Shown here: positions 33,945 through 46,100 of the stretch, one piece after another
Layout of the letters: each line of letters starts with the position of its first letter
How positions within the stretch are numbered: position 1 is the stretch's first letter
From: Dendrophyllia cribrosa
Taxonomy: Eukaryota; Cnidaria; Anthozoa; Scleractinia; Dendrophylliidae
Assembly (NCBI GenBank): GCA_024195265.1
Contig: JAJLRJ010000010.1
Location: 38,386,798 to 38,450,797, forward strand
Length of the DNA: 64,000 nt
Reading direction: 5' to 3'
Notes under the pieces: model-generated
Databases searched by the model: none
Told to the model about the DNA's origin: nothing
The model's input: only the letters and a program-made list of their open reading frames with translations
Made by a program: the position numbers and the translations under genes

Positions 33945-36032
33945 TATACTTTTTGTATACCCTATTTTCTACAAAAAGTATACTCCTTGAGTATAGTTTT
34001 TGTATAGTTTTTGTCCTTCTCAACATTTTCATGGAGTATACTTTTTGTATAGTAAAAGTATACTCGAAGTAGGCACAATTTCGCCCAAGTATACAATAAG
34101 TATACAACATAAAGTATACAAAAAGTATACAATACCTGAAATCTTTTGCTACAATAAAATTGTATACTTTTTGTATACAAATGAGAAAATATACATTTAG
34201 TACAAAAGAAGTATACTTTTTGTATATATTTTTGGTAGTGACCTTGTTTGCATAAGCAGCCATATTCAATCGGTGGTTGTGGGATCCATGGAATTATCAA
34301 AGCATGCTATCCCATTTGGAATCCCACAATATATCACAACATCAATACAGAAAATGCTACACATTGAGCTACTTTCACCATACATTTATTAGTATTTTCT
34401 ATTATACATTATATATAAAATTTTGGTCACATCAACAGAAAATTTGCTTTGAATTTATACACTCTAAAATTGTCATGAAGAAAACAAACTGTCAAAAGTA
34501 GTCCTATTATTCAATAGATACTTGCAAAAATAATCATAGCTTTTACTAAATTGTTTGTTCAATCCACACTTAGCTGAACTGGACATTTGAGTGGAGGTTT
34601 GATTACTTCAGAGTGCCCATGCATGCAAGCTGTTTGAAAGCATTCATTGCCCTCCATGTGGTTTAGCTATAACAAAACAAAACATTTGGTTTAATTTGTA
34701 TTCTCTCCCCTTTAATCCAGCACATACATGTATAAAGTTTCTAAATTAAGATCATACATGTTCATGTATTATGAAAACAGGAAACAAATCTTAATGTAGC
34801 TAAGGTACATGTACATGGGATATATACCTTGAGTAGAAATATGTAAGCTTGTGGAGATCTTTCAAATTGTTAAGATTTAAATGTTGCAGTTACATGTAGT
34901 TTTGGTCTATTTTGGTGAAACTGTTATTTGTGTTAAATATAAAATTGGGAAGGACTGTGTGTCAAACGACTAAAGCTTAAGACTAATTTTGAAATGCATC
35001 GATGTTCATTTCAAACCCTTTCAAACAGTCAAGAGATCTAAGCAGTCTAAGCCAAAGCTTAATTGTGTTATGTAAGCTGCATGACTGTGTTTATAGCTTC
35101 AGCAAAGATTCATTCTTTTACTTACCTAGCTTTAAAAAGAAGATTGTCCATATTTTTGCGGCTGAGGTTCACTTTCCTTCCAGCATTTGAAAAAAAAAAA
35201 CCGAACTCACTGAGAGCTACTGTACCCGTACAGTGCATGCTCTATAGGCTAAAACTGCTGACTGCTGGCTCACTCTCCCCAGGTTTACTCGACCAAGTCA
35301 CGTTTCAAAAGCAACATGGCGGATAGCCATGCATTCTCTTTCAAATCTTTCACATCGCGTTAAAAAAGGAACTAGGAATTGCTTAAACAAGTCCAAAGGT
35401 AAATTAAAGAGATATTCCTCTTGTAAAGGTTTGGATTAAATGGATTTTTACTGTGGAGTTGAAGTACACTGACTAGTAACAGGATCAGAATGAATCAAAA
35501 TAATACAGGATTGTTGACTGCATGTCAATTCATTCTTCTGATTATGTCAGTTGAACTTGACAAAAGGTTAACTGCATTTCTGAAATTAGAGGCTATTAGA
35601 TAAAGAAACTGCTATCCTAATAATTATGGAAACTCAGTGAAACCCTGAATCAGAAGAGTAAGAAACTTGTCAATATTATTTGTCTAGACATATTTTATAG
35701 GTGCAGAAACTCGCATTTTGTATATACTTTTTGTATACAACAAATGCCTTAAGGAACACATGTAGTTTTGGGTGTATACTGTTTGTATACAACAAATACC
35801 ATAAGGAACACATGTAGTTTTGGGTGTATACCTTTTGTATACAACAAATGTCGTACGGCTAATGGATAGCTTTTGGTGTATACTTTTTGTATAGTTGGAA
35901 TTTACATGGTATACAACAGTTACAATGCTCAAAGGTTCCATTTGCAAAAAGTACACAAAAAGTATACTCAAAACTAAACAGCTGGTTCAAGAGTAGAGTT
36001 GGTGTATACTCATGGTATACAAAAAGTATACT
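33945..36032. mobile_element. Fold-back element with GTATACTTTTTGTATAC arrays
   Basis: Left array 33945-34236 and right array 35712-36032 each hold about eight to ten copies of a palindromic motif close to GTATACTTTTTGTATAC, at irregular spacing. The outer ends (GAGTATACTTTTTGTATACC and the complement of GGTATACAAAAAGTATACTT) are inverted. The inside (34237-35711) is AT-rich with no recognisable gene. Open frames rich in YTKSI or QKVY are by-products of the motif. Confidence 0.65.
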
Positions 36033-36743
36033 TATATCCACTATAAAAGAAGGGAAGGCTGGCGACTGGAAAAGCGAAGCTCAACGCGAAAAAGCCAATA
36101 AAATTACAATAAATGAACTTATCCGCTCCAAATTGCGAGCAGCAGGACCGTACACAACGTAGTTACCTATCCATTGCTCTCTGGTTTCCAAATTTCATCG
36201 CAACCGCCCGAGAATCGCTCATTTCCCAGCTCAAGCTTGACCATTTCGCTTCGCCATTATGCGTGCAACCGACGGATCGTCCACCAGATTCAAAAGTGTA
36301 GCTTGGCGTCCGCGCCTGATTAACAAAATAACACTTCATCGGGGGAGGGGCGGTACTATTGCTCTATATGCAAATCAACACGGCGAGAGGATCCAGTGCG
36401 TTCAATTAATAGATCGGGATAACGCAGGACAGCGGTGAATAGAACTACTTAAAAGACTTGGAGGGCTATGCACAGAAAAAATGAAATGAAGTTGGATTTT
36501 AGATCTGATGTAGAAGTCACGCGATGGACACGCGATGCTTACAGTTGAACGCATGCGCAAAGGAGTGGAGAACATCCGTGGCGGGAAAACTAGACCTAAA
36601 CTATAAGTGCCGTCACTTATATACAGTATCATTTTCTTCCGTTCGTAGGCTGCATAGAAAATCAACTGAAGATCTAGCTGCGTGCTGAGGTAAGATCTGT
36701 TCTAGTTGTCATAAATATCCTTCAAACTATTATGCACTAGTCA

Positions 36744-36935
36744 ATGGAAACCCCCATCCCCCGGTCCCGGGGAAAGGTAGGCGACAATAGAGGCATTGAA
36801 GCACTTTTGAACAACAATGTAGCCCTTGGGGGTGGTAGATTTGACTGTTCTGTCCCTGGAACACCCAAAAAAACAAACTCGCCGAAATCGCCCCGAGGAG
36901 CAGGCAAACAACAAAGAATACAACACAGCAACAGG
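36744..36935 (+). CDS. Possible first coding exon of an unknown gene
   Basis: An ATG opens a 64-codon frame that ends exactly at a strong donor (ACAGG then GTAAGT). The translation is basic and Pro/Ser-rich with GRFDCSVPGTPKKTNSPKSP, the look of a disordered nuclear-protein N-terminus. No following exon was found, and I do not recognise the family. It could also be an alternative upstream exon of the TTC4-like gene at 37117, or chance. Confidence 0.3.
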
Positions 36936-37116
36936 GTAAGTCAATTTTATTCACAAAACATTAAAATTTTTAAGTTTTGAAACAAAACCGTTGGGTTCCC
37001 ATACAAACCTTAATAAATCGAATCTTTGTAACACAATACCGCTCGTAAAGCACCTGCAGGGGTGACACCCCGGTTATCTGACATTGAGCTTGGGCGCCTG
37101 TGATCTAGGTTTCAAG

Positions 37117-40100
37117 ATGGCGGAAGACACGATCGAGAAAGGTAAGTGTGCTTTAAATCTTCTTATCAGGCGTTTTGATACATCCCCATCACATCAATTT
37201 GAATCAAGTAAATTGTTCCTAGTGTTCCGATAATATTTGCTGGGGAATTTTAATGTTTATTTATAAATATGCTTGATTAATATTTGTAAGTGAACCTTTT
37301 TACTTGTTTCATATGCATTTTATGTCAAAGTTTTGGTTTTCAAATTTTCAGTAGTTTTAGCTTCAGTTCAGTATTCAGCTGTCGTAAACAGTATTGATAA
37401 TATACAAGAAAATATGCTTTCATTTCATGTTTGCACAAACAAGTCTGAACTGTTGAAAAACATTGAACCTACAAACGACACTCAAGGCTACACAATCATT
37501 GAAAAGGAGCATTATAAAATATTTAAGGTAGTACGCACGCTCTCATTGGTCGATAGGTGTGTTTAGATGAGAGAATGTAAACACGGTTGTGACGTCACGC
37601 TCTCTAGACTCGTAATTAAAGTAATTTCAAGTATATTAATATTAACCCATTAACGACCGGGCTATTTTTCAATTTTAGCAATTCTCAAAAACAGTTTTAC
37701 GCGACCGTCTGCGCAGTAGATTTAGAGTGCAAAAAAGCTCACAAAAAACAACTTTTTCTCAGTCTAGAATAACTAGTATGACTAATTTCCGGATAAAATA
37801 AACCATTTGTGTATCGAAAATTGCCCGTCTCGAGAAACTGATTTGGAAATAGAAATTGCAAAAAATACACAGACATCTTTGCACAAGGCAACGCGAGTGA
37901 AGTTAGAACTATAAAATGCAAGTCTTGTTTTGTTTACATAAAATCGCTTTTCAGCCTATAAAAAAATGAATGAACAAACACATGCATAAAAAAGGACAAC
38001 AAAATCTTGTTTTGAAAAATTTTATTCAAATATCGGTTAGTTTATCTTTAAAAGCCAAACGCGTACCATTAACACATCGCGGAAATGTCCTCGCAAGCAA
38101 AATTGGCTAAGCACATGGCGAGATTCAAGATGTCAAGATCTGTCAATCCCACTGAATTAGGGTACATTTTATAAACATTTCTTAATGATCCTCTTTCGAG
38201 GCAGGCTGGTTGATGTGTAGGTTAATTGAGGACAACAACGCATAGGTAATGGGTAAAATCAGGGTGGCAGGGAAGTGACGCTAGGGAACCCCCCAGGGAC
38301 CAGGAGAGGAGTGCCCTCCTGGGGGGAGAGCAGATCAGGTGGTACCGGGGGTAGCCACCCTGGACGTGGTCCGGATCTGTCTCCAGTGGGGTGAGGCCCA
38401 TATCCCTAGTCACGGGGAACTAGGGAACCAGGAGAGGGGTGCCCTCCTGGGGGGGGTACAGATCAGGTGGGACCGTGGGTACCCACCCTGGAATGGATAT
38501 TTCTCCGGACCTGTCTCCAAGGACTTAACCTTACTGTGGGGTAAAGTGCAGCCAAGGGTTGCACTTCCCTGCCGCCATATTTATTAATAAGCAGTTCTAC
38601 TATGAAAAACCTTCCAGTTGATAAACTTAAAAGACAAAGGTTTCAGTCATGGGAGGGTGGGGGGGAAAATTGTTATAGATGCTCGGAGCGAAGCGATGGA
38701 AGAATGAACTGGGTGGGACACGCGCTATTACATTATAGGTAAGAGCACGAGGGCAACATAAGACAGAAATGACTGGGACCTTTGTTTGATAACATCATAC
38801 AGAGATTGGCTTACTTTGGACTTTGCTTGAAACTTAAAGATACATTGTAAATAAGACGACTATATCAATGTCAGGCTTGACCTAGACCTTAAGAAAACAC
38901 AGAAAGCAAGGCTTGGACTTTGGCCTTGCAAGGATACAGAGGAGTACAGAAATTGTAGTACCCTCTGAGATTAGCATATAACAATAAGCCATACACTTAG
39001 CAAGTGGACTAGGAAAAGGGATGTTACACGCTGACAGTGAGTGTCTTTATACAATTGTCTCAGGTCTCATTAACATCAGTTTATCGAATAATAAACTTGA
39101 ACTCAAAAACTTAACGAAAACACAAAGAAAAAGTATATCACAAATTGATATCAACATAAATTCCCATCGAAAAATGCAATTTGTTTTACTGTAATGTCCC
39201 TCAGCTGCTTGAACGAAATATTTTCCCCATCCTCGAGAACTTGACTGGAATTTTTACTTTTCTGTCAGATCCCCACCCCTGGCCCACACGATAATCCAAA
39301 GGTAAAAACAGTCGAACTTTAAGACCTTTAAATCGATCTCCCAGCATTCATGGAGAGAAGCCCAGTTAAAGCTGCAAATGAAAATGACGTCACACCAGCT
39401 GCTGAGGAAACACTGGATTTTGATGATGACACTTTAAGAGGTGAGGAGAGATGTTACTTAGGCCCGGTTCAGGTGTACTTCATGTGAGCCAAACCTAATT
39501 CAATGATAAGGTTCATGTGAATGTAACCGAGCTGGATTATATGTCACAAAGCAATTTTTCGGTTTTACTTTGCGGTTCCGTTTATCTCCGTTCCCACGGA
39601 AAATATTCGTTTCGGTTATGCTTTGTGGTCATTTGTGTTAAACCAAACTCTGTCATATTTCTCCCATATGATACATGTGCAGGAAGGCAACTAATTAAAT
39701 TTATCAGGCTTTAGTATGCCAGCTTTGTTTTACGAAAACCACGGAAGTTACTGTTTCTTTTCTATTGGGCTAAAAGAGCACGTATATGTTTTGTGGTTAT
39801 GTTTACACGAATAGTGACACGGAAAGCAAGAAGGTTTTATCAGTTTGTGGCTTACCTAGCCATGGTTGACCAATCGTATCGTTAAAAACAGGATGTCAGC
39901 CATTAGTTTCTTTGAAGCTCCTTGTTTATTGTGTTAAACGGGTATATTAGACACCCAACACGTCCTAATTACACACAAGTTAGAGTCCATCGTCGAGAGA
40001 ACACCTGATTTACAAGTTCTTTGAGAGTTCTCCTTTCTCCCCTCGCACGGAGTGGCGCTATTGCCCTTTTTCCTTAGCCTTTTATTGTTGCCTTTTGTGT

Positions 40101-43100
40101 TTGATTCATTGCTTTTTGTGTAATAGTTTTCGGCCTCGTATTCATCATTATTTTTGTAAACAGTTTTATATTGTTTTGGCTAATAAATTGGAAATATACG
40201 GAGTTCACATTTTGTCCTTCGTTGCTCGCTACCCTCTCTACTCGCGCGGCTCGGTCACATGAAGTTAATGTCTTCTAAATCGATTCAGAACAGCTGATCT
40301 TATTCTGATCGGCTCAGCCGTTCTTCCCGGCTGGCATAACGACTGTGAACCAGCTTCGATTCAGACGCCGAACTTTACATTAGCTGAATCAAATGTATTT
40401 TCGAGCAATCTGCTGATCCGAATCCTCAATTTTGTCCATATTGAATTAATTTGGGTCGGACTAAAATCAAATTAGGTTTGGCTCATGTGAAGTACGGCGT
40501 CTGAACCAGACCTCACTTTCACAGAACTAGCTGTTCAACTTGATAATATAGATGTAACGTGTGTCTAAACCTATTTGTCAAGGAAGATATTAAAACCACA
40601 AAAATAACCAAACTTGTCCAAAGTTATTGCCTTTAATTGGAATGCTTTTGCCTATTGAAAAATTCATTACAAGCATAAATTGTTGGCGCTATGGTGTATC
40701 TTTTGAAATCAAAATTATACACGCAAGACAAACATCGATTTCTTTCTTATTATCACCAAGTTTAATTTATGACATATAATGGCCAAACTTTTATTTTTCA
40801 CCGGTTTCTAAGTAACGGTGGTTACCATAGCAACAGTAGCGTATAGTATTTTGCTCCAAACAGTGTCATTTGTCTCAAAGTCTTGTCAAACACTTTACAT
40901 TGAAATTTTCAAATTTTTAAGTACTCATGCAAGCATCACTAAAATTCTTAAAAGTTAAGCCGAAGTTTAAAGTGACTGTAAGAGTGTTTTCGAGAAAATC
41001 AAAAATAAATTTTTGTGCTAAGCAACGGTGATTACCTTAGCAACAACAGTCATTCCCACAAAAACTGGGGCCAGCCTCTTTAAATTAAATCGATCGTATC
41101 GATATTTTCAGGTTAAATTACATGATACCGTTTGAGTGGTAAAGATCTCCACCGCGTTTTAAAAAAATGTTATTGTCGCTGCTGTTTTACACTTAAACAC
41201 GATGTATTAAAACCCAAGACACTGTTAATCCAGCACACACTGACATTTAATCAGTTTTATTTTGTTTCTTTGTAGCAATAGCGGAGGTTTACAAGAATGA
41301 AGGTAATGAAGAATACAAAAAGAAAGATTTCAGCAACTCCATTTACTTCTACACGGAAGGAATTAAAGTGAACTGCAAAGATGAAGAACTGAAGGCCAAA
41401 CTGTACAGTAACAGGGCAACAGCACATTTCTATTTTGGTGAGAAGTTTTTAATATTTCTCACTGTTGTTAGTTTTAATTTAAAACGTTTTATATTTTGTT
41501 ATTTTTGTTATCGTTTTCAAAAGAACCCTACTGAAAACCACCTTACGGCGAAGAGAGGCCCCGCCAACAGATTATTAACTATAACTGTTAACTCGTGTTA
41601 TCAAATTGCCAATAGTTTGTGTATGGACCTGGCGTCAGCACATTGCCTGTGGTTATATTTGAAAGAAGTGAAGGCGCGGTCAGGTAAGATCGTTGCACTT
41701 TTAACCTAAATGACGGTGGTTTGAGTCCTGATCGAAACTCTTTACCGTCCACTGTCTGTCTTCACCATGATGTCTAGGTGGATACCAGTAAACTGTTGGG
41801 GGCAGCTGTTCGGTTGACGAGCAGGGAATAAGTTCGTGTTCCAGTATCCTGTATGATGCCTAGTGATGTTGGATGATGTCTAGTTCCATTAGATGATTTC
41901 TAGGGAAGTTGATTAGGTCTAGCAACGTGCGATGATGTGTAGTGATGTTCCATGACGAGTGGTTAGGATTGGTGGTGGTTAAGGGGACAACATTGTTATT
42001 GATTTTCAATTTGGTGTACTGGAACACGAACTTATTACCCACAAGCATGTCGCCATTTTGGGAGGAGTAGTGATACTCCTAGTCACTTTATGTTACATTT
42101 AAGGGACACTGTGACGAGGGCGCATGCGCCAGTTTCTCGAATCGAAACTTGAAAAGTTCAGCCTGAATTTTTCAAGCAACCTCGTTCCCAGGTTCTCTCT
42201 TCTTCCCGCCCCCTGGAGCGAGAGAGAGAGAGAGACCCTGGCTCAGGCTGGTCACGTGTCTCCCAGAATCTGGGAGATTCCAATTAAAGGACACGGGGGA
42301 GGGGCGGCAAAGTGTGAAATTTGTCTGCTCTAGTTGGGCATTGCGAAACAAATGCAAAAGCGTTCGGCGGCTCGCGAAAAATGTGAAGCGGCGGTCATCC
42401 TCAGACTTCGAAAATATATCCACATGGTCTGGTTCTGAAAGTGTAAGTTGCTTTAGGATCAGAGGAATTGTCACGGCGCTTAAAGATTTAACGCAGTAAA
42501 GCTAATTTTGAATTGTCGCCGCAAAGCTCGCGCTCTTGATTTATGGCATTATTCCGGACTGGGATGAATTATCGCCACATACTGCTTAACAGGCGATCTT
42601 TAAGCTTCATTCGAAAGGCACATTAAAGTGCTGCCGTCTGTTCTCTGGCGATGGCAAAGCAAGAAAGAAGCGGCCGCCACGGACCAAATGTTTGCACGCT
42701 GATCAACAGTACACTTTTATAACAGGAAACGATCGAGAGAAGACAATGAAAGCTTTTATTCTTCGTGTGTGAGGCATGTTGTTTAGTTACTATGTTCACC
42801 AGTTCCAGTCGTTTGGATGTCTATACATTGTTCATTTATATACTTGTGAATTTTTGAGCAACAATTTTATCCTTGCGTATTGTTTATTCGCTTTCGTTTG
42901 AATCGTTTGACTGAACCTTCGTTATTTCAATTTTAGGATTTTGTTCATATTATGTTCAGTTCGAAAATTATAGGTTGTCAGGATCTTTTGTCCTTCTATT
43001 TATTGAGTTATAAACGGCAGGCATAACATAAACAGCAAAATTGAAGCACTTTTCACGGCCAAAGAGATTTCTAACATCCCTTTTCGGTTGACGATATAAA

Positions 43101-46100
43101 AGCCTGGGATGTTTTATCTGTTTTATTCCGGGTCTTGCTATAATCACAGAGAATTTTTTACGTCTTTTATATATATCTTGCAATACAGATTCCTATTTTC
43201 AACAAGAGGTTATGGAACATGGAACATAATTTATTTCACAGCCACAGCTGAAACAACAACCGTCGCGCACAGCACGAGCCTTGCCACTGTACAGAAAACA
43301 AGGCAACGATACAAATACTGTCTACCCCTCCTTAGGATTATAATTGTCCACGAGACACGTGACCAGCCTGAGCCAGGGTCTCTCTCTCTCTCGCTCCAGG
43401 GGAGGGAAGAAGAGAGACCCTGGGAACGAGGTTGTTTTTCAAGTTGAACTGTCGATTTTAAAATGGCGTCGACTAGTGGCGGCGGTCACGGTGGAAAACG
43501 AATAAACTCGGGACGGAAAAGTATATTTGGTACGCCGAAAAGAGAGATGAAAGAGTGGTTGAAATCCCATAAACGTCTTTATTTTGAGGATACAATTTCT
43601 AAGCCATGACATGAAGCGAAACGAAATTCATTGCAGGCTACAAAACGTGCTCCGATTCTGTCTTCGAGGTGCACTTGTTGTCGATGGAATATTGCTCACG
43701 GTACGAGAAAGCAAAGGTTTTTTTAAAAAAATATTAGCGGTGTGTGAGTCGGGACGTGACCCTTCAATGAAAGCGGTATTAAAAGCGGTATTGCACGGCG
43801 GCCGTTGAAAATTTGAGCGCTTTATAAGACGTTGTATGGGGAAAGAAATAACGTATATTTCGAACGCTAAATAAAGCAGATTTAGACATTAATTCAATAA
43901 AGCAACACTATAAAAATCGCCTCTGGCGTATTCTTTTGTCCTTTGGGGTTTTTCTAGCCGTTTCCGGTTTCTTTGTCGCCACAGTTCCCTTCACAAGACG
44001 GAGTCAAAGCAAAACACTCGGTTTGAGACCGATTTCCACTCGGAGGTGATTTGCGTCCCAGAAATCCATCCGATCGGCGAATTTTTTCAGCCATAGTTAA
44101 AGAACTATTTCCCTTCCACCATAAAACATGTCTGGTCTTTTGAAAATCATCGCATATTACGCTGAAAATGAGCATGTTCTGCCACCGATTCCAAGATCCA
44201 CAATGTCGACCAAATGTGTTCAAGTTGACCGGAAGTGAACTAGGTCCGCGCAAGCGAATCCGTGACAGTGTCCCTTTAAGTAAGGGTTATTTTTAGGCAC
44301 ACCCTCGATGAATAAATCACACATCCACGAAATGTCTAAAAATAAACGGTTTATTTTCCAGATGGGCAAAGTTGACACACAGATGAGTGTTTTTCGAATG
44401 CATGTTTCACGCAAAAGATAAAAAGAGTACAGATTCTGAAAGTACAGATTCTGAAAGTGCGCATTGTAATTTTTACGTTCTACTATGTGCGCCGCTCTCC
44501 CCTGGTACAATCAAAGCCGCCCCCAGCTTTCAACTGATAGATGGTAATCGGAGGAGTTTATTTAATATAATCACCTGGGAGAACAAAAGAAAAGAGCCAA
44601 ATGGAAAATAGCCGCGGTCAGATAAGCGCTAGGTGCCATTATCTATAAGAAACTGTACGGCACAGTTTCTGATTCTAATTCTTTCACAGGCAACTACCAT
44701 GATTCACTGAGTGATGCAAAAGTAGCCACTGACTTACAACCATCTTACGTTAAAGCGATTGTAAGAGGTAGGATTTCTAGGTTAAATTAACACATGAGAA
44801 TTAGTTACATCTTCAAGACCAATAAAACATTTTAGAAATTATTATACCAACAATATCATAAAGTGTACGAAAGTTGCTGCAATGTTAGCTTTAGCGAATT
44901 TTAAACAATCATTGGATGAGGTTTTAGTGACATCCGGAATAATCAAGGTCAAGGTACTGAAGGTAACACTTACTGAGACCTTGATTTTTCCGGTATTATC
45001 ACAAAAACCGAATCTAATAATTGTTTTATTATTCATTGTTTTAAAGAAAACAAGAGGCTACCAGTAGCCTATACGCATGCGCTTGCGTAAGAAAGTTTTA
45101 TGGTTTATTTTAAACGGGTCACGCAGCCCTCCCCCCTCGACGAATTTTGCGTGACACACTCGCTAGACCCCCCCTTCTCCTGCCCGGTTTTCCAATAAAT
45201 TTTTGGAAGCCCTAAATTCAATTCGTGTGAAATGTAATTCGATCGCGCGCTGTTTTTCCAAAATATTTTTTTCTAAAGGTCGAAACTATTTAATGAAACT
45301 CATATTTCCTTGAATGAAAATGTCTTTCCCTTGAATAAAAGAGTTTAAGCGCTTATAAAAAATCAGTGATTTTCTGCTTCCGGAAGGCTTGGCGATTTAT
45401 TTATCCTGAAAGCAAACTTTATTTCAGAAAGCGCTATTTAATTTAATTATATTTATAATTACTAGCGTGCCTTTACCGTGATTATTGGCTTCATGAAGAA
45501 AACATTCAAACAAGTTTACGTCCAATGTTTCCCAAACCGTGACTGCTTTCTGTTACATTTGATAAGACTACTTTTAAAAGCAATAAAATCAGTAAACGAC
45601 CGGGCTATTTTTCAATTTTAGCAATTCTCAAAAACAGTATTTAATACGTGACTGTCCGTTGACTCTGTGTTTAGAGTGCACAAAAGAGCATATGCAACCT
45701 TTTCTTGGTCTAGAATAACTAGTATGACTACTCCGAATAAAATACACCATTTGTGTATTGAAAATTGCCCGAGAAACTGATCTAGAAATCAAAATTGCAA
45801 AAAATACACAGACATCTTTGCGTAAGGCGACGCGTGTGAAGTAATAGAACCACAGGTAACCCAAGCTATATGTGTCACAGTAACCGTTACGAGCGATAAA
45901 GGATAAATAGAGAGAAAGCAATGGAACTAAAACTCACTGGAAACGCTCTAAATCGCTCCAAAAATCACACAGGAGACAACGAAACACACAAGCGAAGTAA
46001 GGTAGGCAATTTTTATTGCTCGTAACGGTTACTGTGACACATATAGCTTGGGCTACCTGTGATAGAATTATAAAATTCAAGTCTTGTTTTGTTTACATAA

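Noticed and set aside
33925..36041. Frames rich in YTKSI/QKVY that could look like membrane proteins
   Set aside because: Translations of the GTATACTTTTTGTATAC motif arrays.
39270..39302. Short TTC4 exon (AG ATCCCCACC ... AAAG GT)
   Set aside because: It ends in phase 0 and cannot join the next exon (phase 1 acceptor).
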